DNA of 7,050 nt from Verrucomicrobiota bacterium. Lineage in GTDB: Bacteria; Verrucomicrobiota; Verrucomicrobiia; Opitutales; Oceanipulchritudinaceae. Made by a program: the position numbers and the translations under genes. The stretch is taken from positions 1 to 7,050 of the forward strand of contig JAAAOD010000276.1 in the NCBI GenBank assembly GCA_009908535.1, in the 5' to 3' direction. A model generated the notes under the pieces. The model did not search any database. It was not told where the DNA came from and saw nothing but the letters and a program-made list of their open reading frames with translations. Position 1 is the first letter of the stretch, and each line of letters begins with the position of its first letter. Shown here in pieces: positions 1 through 6,093 of this stretch.

Positions 1-2
1 GC

Positions 3-44
3 CGCCTCGAAGTGCCGGAGCCGGGCAGGGAGGCAGACCGATGA
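3..44 (+). CDS. 3' end of an unidentified upstream gene (partial)
   Basis: An open frame enters from the left edge and ends at a TGA (42-44) that overlaps the crcB start codon in an ATGA arrangement. The 13 visible codons encode RLEVPEPGREADR, a charged, non-membrane tail. The one-base-shifted stop/start overlap and the strong Shine-Dalgarno for crcB lying inside this tail are what one expects of a translationally coupled operon, so I read it as a real gene end. It is too short to identify. DUF190 proteins are frequent crcB neighbours, but nothing here confirms that. Confidence 0.45.
   Translation, partial: RLEVPEPGREADR
27..33 (+). promoter_or_regulatory. Shine-Dalgarno of crcB
   Basis: AGGGAGG lies 7 bases before the ATG at 41. 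This near-perfect site fixes the crcB start, because the crcB frame stays open to the left edge and could otherwise be extended. It sits within the last codons of the upstream frame. Confidence 0.75.
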
Positions 45-412
45 GCTGGGTGGAGCTCGGCGGCATTGCCCTTGGCGGGGCCGGCGGCGCCCTCGCCCGC
101 GCCCTCGCCGGCCGCTTGCTGCAGACAGACTTCCCCCTCGCGACCTTGTTGGTGAACATCGCCGGCAGTTTTCTGCTCCCCTGCCTTCATGGAATGGCCG
201 CACCGGAAACGGCCGCCCTGCATGCCCTCCTCGGGGCGGGCTTCTGCGGCGCCTTGACCACCTTCAGCACCTTCATCCTCGAGACGGCCATCCTTCTGCG
301 TACCGGTCAACGGCAACGCGCCGCCGTTTACGTGGCGGCGACCTTGGTGCTTTGTAGCCTTGCCTCCGCCGGTGGTTTTTCTTTGGCTGCCCTGCATGCT
401 TGCCCGGCCTGA
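41..412 (+). CDS. crcB: Fluoride ion channel CrcB/FluC
   Basis: This 123-residue small membrane protein is of normal length for the Fluc/CrcB family, which exports toxic fluoride across the inner membrane as a dual-topology dimer. Four hydrophobic segments are visible at about residues 5-26, 32-54, 58-87 and 93-118. Family motifs are intact: GGAGGALAR near the N-terminus (Arg20), LLVNIAGSFLL with the pore-lining Asn39, and GFCGALTTFSTF (67-78), which contains the central Thr/Ser sodium-site motif and the two channel phenylalanines Phe75 and Phe78. The residue after GSFLL is Pro47 where Gly is common, a minor oddity. The start is set by the AGGGAGG site. The upstream gene overlaps it by ATGA and the next gene starts inside its 3' end, so it is internal to an operon. 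A fluoride riboswitch, if there is one, would lie left of the window. Identification is firm. Confidence 0.95.
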   Translation: MSWVELGGIALGGAGGALARALAGRLLQTDFPLATLLVNIAGSFLLPCLHGMAAPETAALHALLGAGFCGALTTFSTFILETAILLRTGQRQRAAVYVAATLVLCSLASAGGFSLAALHACPA

Positions 413-2138
413 TTCGCTGACAAGAGCCCGTCCATACGGGCTTTGGCTCCTTACCCTGCTCCTTCTCATGCCCCTCCACGCGATGGCGCAGGAGGCGGAC
501 CTTGCGGCCAAGGTCGTTGTCGTCGCCAACGGCTCCATGCCGTCCTCCCGGAAAGTGGCGAAGGAATACATGGCGCTGCGGTCGATTCCAGAGGACAATC
601 TGATTCTGCTGCGGACCGATCCGGGTGAACGTATCACACGGGAGGAATTCCGGGACACGATCCGCAACCCCCTTCTCCGGAAACTGAGGAAAGGCGGTTT
701 CATCGACGGAATGCGGGGCGACAAGGATGCCTTCGGGCGGGAGACGATCACCCTGTTCCGCAGCAACGTCCGCTACCTCGTCCTTTGCTTTGGCATTCCC
801 TCGCGTATCCAGAAACTTCCCCCTCCCGGGGTGGAGGATGAGGCGTTGCGGAAGAAAGCCTTTTCCCGGAGTTCCCCCGGGCTCATCCAGGCCTTCGCGG
901 AAGGATCCCTTGCCCGGGACGAGGCTTCCGTGGACGGAGAGCTGGCCCTTCTATTGAAACGCGGAGTGCCCATTACCGGCTTCGTCCCCAATCCCCTTTT
1001 CAAGCAGAGAGAGGAGCCTTCGGGGCACGACATCCTCCGCGTTACCCGGTTGGACGGCCCTTCGCCGGAAGCCGTCCTCAAAATGGTCCGCAACGGCATC
1101 AAGGGGGAGAAGCACGGGCTGCGCGGACGCGCCTATGTCGACGAGGACGGTCGCGGCGGCAACTTCCAGATGGGCAACGACTGGCTTGACGCGACGGCGG
1201 AGATCTTCCGCCAAATGGGCTACGATCTGACCCAGGAAAAGGGGAAAGCGACCCTTCCCGTCGACAGCCGTTTTGACGCCCCCGTTCTCTATGGCGGTTG
1301 GTATGCGGCCTCCCTGAACGGGCCTTTCCGCCTCCCGGGTTTCGAGTTTCCTCCGGGTGCCATCGCCGCCCACCTGCACAGCTTTTCCGCACGTCCGCTG
1401 CGTTCGCCCCGCAAGGGCTGGGTCGGCCCCCTCGTCGAACACGGCGTCAGCGCGACCTTTGGCAACGTCCATGAACCGTATCTGACCTTCACCCACCGCT
1501 ATCACCTCTTTTTCGCGGCGCTAGCCAGCGGGTGGAATTTCGGCGACGCGGCCTACTTCGCCTACCCGTCCCTCAGCTGGCAGGGCGTCGCTGTCGGCGA
1601 TCCCCTGTTCCGGCCCTTCGCAAGGCGCCTGGAAGAACAGCTCGAGGAGGTGGACAATCCAGCCGAGTCGTTGCAGAACCAATACGTCCTGCTGCGCCGC
1701 ATCAATCTGCTCGAGGCGGACGATCGCCTTGAGGAGGCCCTTCGACTGGCCACCCGCGGCATGCGCACGTCTCCGGGGCCGGCCCTGGGACTGACGCGGG
1801 CGCGGCTTCTTCTGAAGGCAGAAGAGCCCCGGAAAGCCCGGCACGCCCTGTCCTTGCTGGGTCGGCTGGAACCGGGGGATAGCACGCACTGGGGATTGAT
1901 GGCGGAGATCGCCGACGCCCTCCTCGATCTCGATGATGCGGAGTCAGCCCTGGCCATCTACCGGAAGATTCTTCGCCGCATTGACCCCGGGGAAATTCGT
2001 AAGGCCTTTCTCGGGCGGGCCATTCCTGTTGCCGAAAAGGCCGGAGCGAGAGAACTCGCCCTGGAGTGGAAGGCGATCCTGAATCCGCCGCCGCCCGAGC
2101 CCACGCCCGGGCCGCAACCGGAAAACGAGGATTCCTGA
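396..2138 (+). CDS. Exported TIGR03790-like protein with C-terminal TPR-like region
   Basis: This is a 580-residue protein of unknown function. I choose the ATG at 396 because it gives a classical signal peptide: basic n-region, LWLLTLLLLMPL core at about 16-27, and AMA|Q cleavage site after about residue 31. An upstream in-frame TTG at 360 would add 12 residues and spoil this. The mature part (about 38-408) carries features I associate with TIGR03790: an opening VVVVAN strand, a SIPEDN segment, an ITREEFRDTIRNPLL segment, RYLVLCFGIPSRI, SVDGELALLL, RVTRLDGPS, PVLYGGWYA, FEFPPGAIAAHLHS and LSWQGVAVGDPLFRPF. From about 426 to 562 there are three to four helical hairpins resembling TPRs, then a Pro-rich tail. 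I recall TIGR03790 as confined to genomes with exosortase/PEP-CTERM sorting. No catalytic role is known to me. Its start overlaps crcB by 17 bases with no clear Shine-Dalgarno, suggesting coupling, and the dehydrogenase fusion starts 3 bases after its stop. Confidence 0.8.
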   Translation: MLARPDSLTRARPYGLWLLTLLLLMPLHAMAQEADLAAKVVVVANGSMPSSRKVAKEYMALRSIPEDNLILLRTDPGERITREEFRDTIRNPLLRKLRKGGFIDGMRGDKDAFGRETITLFRSNVRYLVLCFGIPSRIQKLPPPGVEDEALRKKAFSRSSPGLIQAFAEGSLARDEASVDGELALLLKRGVPITGFVPNPLFKQREEPSGHDILRVTRLDGPSPEAVLKMVRNGIKGEKHGLRGRAYVDEDGRGGNFQMGNDWLDATAEIFRQMGYDLTQEKGKATLPVDSRFDAPVLYGGWYAASLNGPFRLPGFEFPPGAIAAHLHSFSARPLRSPRKGWVGPLVEHGVSATFGNVHEPYLTFTHRYHLFFAALASGWNFGDAAYFAYPSLSWQGVAVGDPLFRPFARRLEEQLEEVDNPAESLQNQYVLLRRINLLEADDRLEEALRLATRGMRTSPGPALGLTRARLLLKAEEPRKARHALSLLGRLEPGDSTHWGLMAEIADALLDLDDAESALAIYRKILRRIDPGEIRKAFLGRAIPVAEKAGARELALEWKAILNPPPPEPTPGPQPENEDS

Positions 2139-2141
2139 GCC

Positions 2142-5100
2142 ATGCCCGGTCTGAATGTCGACGATAAGCGGAAGCTTCTCCGCACCATGCTGTATTCCCG
2201 CCACGGCGACCTGCGGGAACAAAGCCTGATCCGCCAGGGAAAAGGGTGGTTCCATGTCTCCGGCATGGGCCATGAGGCTCTCGCCGTAGCGGGTTACCTG
2301 CTCCGGGACGGGGATTTCTTCGCGGGGTATTACCGCGACCGCCCCATCGCCCTTGCCCGGGGTCTCAGCACCTACGATCTCGCGCTGGCCTTTTTCGCCA
2401 AGCGCACCAGCGCCAGCGGCGGCCGTCAGATGCCGGCCCATTACAGCCATCGCGGGCGGGGGATCCTTTCCATCGCTTCCGTGGTGGGGGCGTCCCTGCT
2501 TCCCGCCGCCGGCCTGGCCTGGAGCCTCCAACTGGACGGCCGCGAGAATTGCGTCCTCACCACCGTCGGGGACGCCGGGACGCGGCAGGGCGAGTTTTAC
2601 GAGGCGGTGGCCTTCGCTATCGAACGCCAACTGCCCCTGGTCTTTCTCGTCGAGGACAACGGGATCGGGATCTCGACGGTGACCGACGCCATGACCCCGC
2701 TCGGCCTCGGGATGCTCCCGCCCGAACACTGGCAGCAGGTGGACGGCTGCGACCCGGAAGCGGTTTTCAAGGCCGTGCATCCGGCGTTTGTGGCGGCGCG
2801 CAGCGGCGGAGGCCCGCAGTTTCTCTGGTGCCGCACCGAGCGCATTTCCAGCCATTCCAGCGCCGACGATCACCGCAAATACCGCTCCGAGGAGGAACTG
2901 GCCGGGCTTGACCGTAAAGATCCCCTCACGCGCCTGAAAGAGGACCTGATCGGCCGCGGCGAACTGACCGAGGAAGGCTATGCGGAAATGGAAGAAAGCC
3001 TTCGCGAAGAGGTGCGGGACGCCTACCTGCGCGCCCTGGGCGAAGTCGATCCGCAACCGGAAGACCTTCTCCGGCATGTCCTCGGCCCGGCCTCCAATCC
3101 GCCCGGCCTTTCCCTGGAGGGCATCGGGGAGGAAGCGCGCATGGTCGACACCATCAACGCCACCTTTCATGCCGCAATCCGCCGCAGCGGCGATGTCGTC
3201 TTTTTCGGCCAGGACATCGAGGATCCCAAGGGCGGCGTTTTCAGCCTGACGAAGGGGTTATCCTCCGCCGCGCCCGCGCAGGTATTCAATTCGCCCCTCG
3301 CGGAGGCGACCATCGTCGGGGTCGCCGCCGGCATGGCGGCCTACGGGAAGCGTCCAGTCTTTGAAATCCAGTTCACCGATTTCCTCTGGCCGGGTTTCAA
3401 CCAGCTCGTGACGCAGCTCTCCACCCTGCACTGGCGGAGCAACGCGGAATGGTCCGCCCCCGCCGTCATCTACGCGCCCTACGGGGCCTACCTGCCGGGG
3501 GGTGCCCTCTGGCACAGCCAGACAAACGAGAGCGCGCTCGCGCATTTCCCCGGCCTTGAGATCGCCATTCCCTCCACTCCAGAGGACGCCGCCGGCCTTT
3601 TCTGGACAGCGCTGCATGGCAACAGTCCCACCCTTGTCCTCATCCCCAAGCACCTGCTCTGGGCGGCGCGCCGCCTGGAGTGGCCGCTCCAGCCCGTTCC
3701 CTTCGGAAAGGCAGCCGTGCGCCGCAGGGGCGACCGCTTGACCATCGTCTGCTACGGCAACGGGACGGAGGTCGTGGAAAAAGCGCTTGCCGAGGTGCAG
3801 CCCGGCGAAAATGAGGTCGAGGTCCTTGACCTGCGGACCATCGTCCCCCTCGACTTCAGCGCGGTGGAGGAATCCGTCGCCCGCACGGGACGGTTGCTCG
3901 TGGTGCAGGAGGACGGGGAAAGCTGTTCCGTCGGCCAGGGGATCATCAGCCGTATCGCCGGGAATCCGGAATTGTTCGGCAGCCTGAAGGCTCCGCCGAT
4001 GCTGATTTCCAAGCCGGACGTGAACATCGGCTATCACCCCCAACTCGAGTACGCCGCCCTCCCCGAACCGCGGAGGGTCGCGGCCAGGATTCGGGAGCTG
4101 CTGGCCGCCGATTCCGGTCGTCGGAAAGTCGCGACGAAGATTCCCGGGGAAACGGACGGCCGGGCCCTGCGGAAGATGCGCCAGAGTTTTTCCGGTAATG
4201 AAAAATCCACTCCTCCGGAACGGTCGCTCCCCGTCCGCGTCCCCATCCTCGGGGAGGGCATCACGAGCGCCCGGGTGACCGCCCTCCTCGTTGAACCGGG
4301 CGAAGACATCGCTCCCGACGACCCCCTCTGCGAGGTGGAAACCGACAAGGCCCTCTTTCCCATCGAATCTCCGCAGGCGGGCCGCTTCGGGGAATGGAAA
4401 ATTGCTGTCGACGACGAGGTCGAGGTCGAGCAGGTCATCGCGGAGATGATCGTGAGGGAAGAGAACGGAGATGGCCCCCGCGCAGCGGTTTCCTCTGCGC
4501 CGGCCGGGAAGGCGAGTTCTGAGGCCATGCAGGCTCCGCAGATCGCCGCGGACGGTTCCGTGCCCGAAGGCGGCCTGCCCCCGCGCGTCATCGCCCAGCT
4601 CAAAGACGTCGTCCCCGCCCATATGACGGTGAAAGCCGGATGGCAGGCGATCCGCGAAGCCCGTGCGAACGCGAAAAGAGCGGATCCCGCGAACGCCCCG
4701 TCCCCCACCGTCATGGTCGCCTATGCCGTTGTTCAGGCGATGCGCAAGCACCCCGTCTTCTGTTGCACCATTCATCCGGAGGGAACTCTCCGCCACCGCA
4801 AGGTCTTTGACTTCGGCGTCGCCGTCGCCCTCGAACGCGACGCCCTCGATACCGCCGTCATCCCGAGGGCCAGCGAGTTGGAAGGACCTGGGTTTTTCGC
4901 CGCCTACCGCGAGGCCGTGGCGGCCGTCCGGCGCGGGGAGGCCCGCTCCAAGGCACAGGTCCCCGTTATCCTCACCAGCATGGGCGGCTTCGCCGTGCGC
5001 GACGCGCAGCCGCTGGTCGTCCCTCCCGCCATGGCCACCCTTTTCCTCGGCAGCGCCCACCAAGAACCGCTCGGGGACAACCGCTTCCGCGAGGAGGTCG

Positions 5101-5207
5101 CCCTCTGCCTCAGCTTCGACCACCGCTGGCTCAACGGCGCCGCCGGGGCCCATTTCCTCCACGATGTCAAAGCGGAAATGGAGGCCTTCGCCGCTGCCCT
5201 GACCTGA
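2142..5207 (+). CDS. Single-chain 2-oxo acid dehydrogenase: E1-alpha/E1-beta/lipoyl/E2 fusion
   Basis: This 1021-residue cytoplasmic protein joins decarboxylase and acyltransferase parts of a 2-oxo acid dehydrogenase complex. Residues 8-320 are E1-alpha: HVSGMGHEAL, YYRDRPIALARG and GRQMPAHYS, a thiamine-diphosphate motif from GDAG (143-146) to EDN (171-173), and the active-site loop SSHSSADD (His238). Residues 333-655 are E1-beta: FGQDI, NSPLAEATIVG with the expected cofactor-activating Glu388, EIQFTDF, and HSQ (His458), then a transketolase C-type domain from about 518. A charged linker leads to a lipoyl domain (about 696-772) with acceptor Lys736 in ETDKA. Residues 812-1021 are the E2 catalytic domain ending in SFDHRWLNGAAG, with His994 intact but Asn998 where Asp is usual. 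No peripheral subunit-binding domain is seen in the 773-811 linker. GRQMPAHYS and the SxDDxxxYR loop favour a branched-chain-type substrate, but pyruvate or another 2-oxo acid is possible. E3 is not in the window. There is no frameshift or stop, so the fusion looks genuine. A weak GAGG precedes the start by 11 bases. Confidence 0.93.
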   Translation: MPGLNVDDKRKLLRTMLYSRHGDLREQSLIRQGKGWFHVSGMGHEALAVAGYLLRDGDFFAGYYRDRPIALARGLSTYDLALAFFAKRTSASGGRQMPAHYSHRGRGILSIASVVGASLLPAAGLAWSLQLDGRENCVLTTVGDAGTRQGEFYEAVAFAIERQLPLVFLVEDNGIGISTVTDAMTPLGLGMLPPEHWQQVDGCDPEAVFKAVHPAFVAARSGGGPQFLWCRTERISSHSSADDHRKYRSEEELAGLDRKDPLTRLKEDLIGRGELTEEGYAEMEESLREEVRDAYLRALGEVDPQPEDLLRHVLGPASNPPGLSLEGIGEEARMVDTINATFHAAIRRSGDVVFFGQDIEDPKGGVFSLTKGLSSAAPAQVFNSPLAEATIVGVAAGMAAYGKRPVFEIQFTDFLWPGFNQLVTQLSTLHWRSNAEWSAPAVIYAPYGAYLPGGALWHSQTNESALAHFPGLEIAIPSTPEDAAGLFWTALHGNSPTLVLIPKHLLWAARRLEWPLQPVPFGKAAVRRRGDRLTIVCYGNGTEVVEKALAEVQPGENEVEVLDLRTIVPLDFSAVEESVARTGRLLVVQEDGESCSVGQGIISRIAGNPELFGSLKAPPMLISKPDVNIGYHPQLEYAALPEPRRVAARIRELLAADSGRRKVATKIPGETDGRALRKMRQSFSGNEKSTPPERSLPVRVPILGEGITSARVTALLVEPGEDIAPDDPLCEVETDKALFPIESPQAGRFGEWKIAVDDEVEVEQVIAEMIVREENGDGPRAAVSSAPAGKASSEAMQAPQIAADGSVPEGGLPPRVIAQLKDVVPAHMTVKAGWQAIREARANAKRADPANAPSPTVMVAYAVVQAMRKHPVFCCTIHPEGTLRHRKVFDFGVAVALERDALDTAVIPRASELEGPGFFAAYREAVAAVRRGEARSKAQVPVILTSMGGFAVRDAQPLVVPPAMATLFLGSAHQEPLGDNRFREEVALCLSFDHRWLNGAAGAHFLHDVKAEMEAFAAALT

Positions 5208-5211
5208 GTTC

Positions 5212-5229
5212 CCCGTGCCCCGGCGCGGG
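5212..5229 (+). terminator. GC-rich hairpin between convergent genes (weak terminator candidate)
   Basis: CCCGTGCC and GGCGCGGG can form a stem of seven pairs (one G-T wobble) with a four-base loop, filling most of the 24 bases between the fusion gene stop and the stop of the opposing methyltransferase. No T-run follows on either strand, and on the minus strand the wobble becomes an A-C mismatch. It could be a pausing or 3'-end structure for the rightward transcript, but it is not a standard intrinsic terminator. Confidence 0.3.
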
Positions 5230-5231
5230 AG

Positions 5232-5975
5232 TCACCCGGCCTCTCCATCGACACTCTCCACGGCGGCCTTTTTTAAACCGAGGACGGCGAGGTGCGAAGC
5301 CTGCCGGTACAAATTCACTGCCGGGGTCTTGGTTGAAAAGCAATGCACCTTCACCGTCTCCTTCCGGATCTGCGGGACATGGTCGATCAGGGAGAAAGGA
5401 TAGAAGACGCCATCCCAATCCGTGTCGTGATAACCTTTGCCCCCGGTCATGATCCGCCGCAAGAGCCCGCGTAATCCGAGATCGTGGAATATCTGCTTCC
5501 CAAAGCGGGTGCAGCGGGAGCCCATGCCGTAGATGTTATGATCGGAGATGAAAACCAGCTTCGCCGCCACCCGCAGCGCCTCCGCCACCGCGTCGCCCGC
5601 GTTCGGAATATGATGCAGCACTCCGAACATCATGACACAGTCAAACGCCCCGTCCGGGAAGGGTAGCTTCGTCGCGTCCCCGTCGAGCAGCGTCCCCGCC
5701 GGAATCCCCTTCTCCACCGCGAGATCCCGCAGCGCTTTTACCGGCTCCAGTCCTGTAAAGGCGATTTCCGGATGATGCTTTTGTAAGCGGTCGATGGCCC
5801 GGCCCGTTCCGCAACCCACATCAAGTACGCTCTCCACATGGTAATGCCGCAGAAGGCCGCTCAGGGCCGCACAGGCAAAGTGGTGCTCGTCGTTCGGGTC
5901 AAAACAACAGGCGTCGTCATAATGCGCCGCCGTGTTCTCGTAGTATTCCCGCTGCTTCTCAACCTCCTCCTGCAT
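5232..5975 (-). CDS. Class I SAM-dependent methyltransferase
   Basis: This 247-residue Rossmann-fold methyltransferase is of Methyltransf_11/25 type. It has motif I VLDVGCGTG (50-58) for SAM binding, an acidic residue at the end of strand 2 (Glu77 in GLEPVK), GDATKLPFPDGAFDCV (99-114), and the post-motif GVLHHIPN (118-125). After the fold, the C-terminal part has a basic GLRGLLRR helix and GGKGYHDTDWDGVFYPFS (178-195). That segment resembles a TGGKGY...SEGDG...YSYS stretch I recall from methyltransferases of polysaccharide and lipid glycan clusters, so a glycan or lipid-linked substrate is a guess. The start is the ATG at 5975, preceded by a weak AAGG 8 bases upstream. It is transcribed alone, convergent with the dehydrogenase fusion and divergent from the AraC-type gene. 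No substrate can be assigned from context. Confidence 0.85.
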   Translation of the reverse strand: MQEEVEKQREYYENTAAHYDDACCFDPNDEHHFACAALSGLLRHYHVESVLDVGCGTGRAIDRLQKHHPEIAFTGLEPVKALRDLAVEKGIPAGTLLDGDATKLPFPDGAFDCVMMFGVLHHIPNAGDAVAEALRVAAKLVFISDHNIYGMGSRCTRFGKQIFHDLGLRGLLRRIMTGGKGYHDTDWDGVFYPFSLIDHVPQIRKETVKVHCFSTKTPAVNLYRQASHLAVLGLKKAAVESVDGEAG

Positions 5976-6093
5976 GAAGAAGGCCTTAAGAAATGTTGAC
6001 CGGCAAGTCTATACAATTTCCCCATCCCAGCCCGGCATCGCGGAAAAGGATTGACCCTACGGTCGCTAATGAGTCTCTTTCTCAATTTTTAGC
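5976..6093. promoter_or_regulatory. Divergent intergenic region between methyltransferase and AraC-type regulator
   Basis: These 118 bases must hold the promoters of both divergent genes and are visibly more AT-rich than their surroundings. TTGACC occurs twice on the plus strand (5996-6001 and 6051-6056). The second copy is part of a short inverted repeat GACC-CTAC-GGTC (6053-6064). TATACAAT (6010-6017) could act as a rightward -10 element, but no matching -35 at 16-18 bases is seen. A TGAG/CTCA inverted repeat (6070-6084) precedes a TTTTT run just before the regulator's ATG. No confident sigma-70 pair can be named on either strand. Confidence 0.45.

Noticed and set aside
1..40. A fluoride riboswitch ahead of crcB
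   Set aside because: Only 40 bases are available and they are read as the end of an upstream coding frame; no riboswitch fold can be seen.
951..1505. A 184-codon minus-strand frame inside the TIGR03790-like gene
   Set aside because: It is a shadow of the conserved plus-strand coding sequence, with no motif and no plausible ribosome site.
1944..3170. A 408-codon open frame on the minus strand
   Set aside because: It lies antisense to the TIGR03790-like gene end and the E1-alpha region, whose motifs are unmistakable; its translation shows no recognisable domain.
4034..4714. A 226-codon minus-strand frame opposite the lipoyl/E2 region
   Set aside because: Its composition is Ser/Arg/Pro-rich as expected from reading GC-rich codons in reverse, and it is incompatible with the well-supported lipoyl domain on the other strand.
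3258..5162. A 634-codon open frame on the minus strand across the fusion gene
   Set aside because: The plus-strand frame encodes clear E1-beta, lipoyl and E2 domains. The minus frame yields a His/Gly/Asp/Arg-rich sequence without family motifs, a usual shadow in GC-rich genes.
2142..5207. The fusion as an assembly artefact joining separate genes
   Set aside because: The joints between domains are natural linkers in one frame, with no stop, no internal start with a Shine-Dalgarno at the E1-beta or lipoyl borders that I could see, and no repeat at the joints.
5266..5276. A TTTTTT run after GGCGGCC as a plus-strand terminator for the fusion operon
   Set aside because: It lies inside the methyltransferase coding sequence (Leu-Lys-Lys codons) and no stem-forming inverted repeat directly precedes it.
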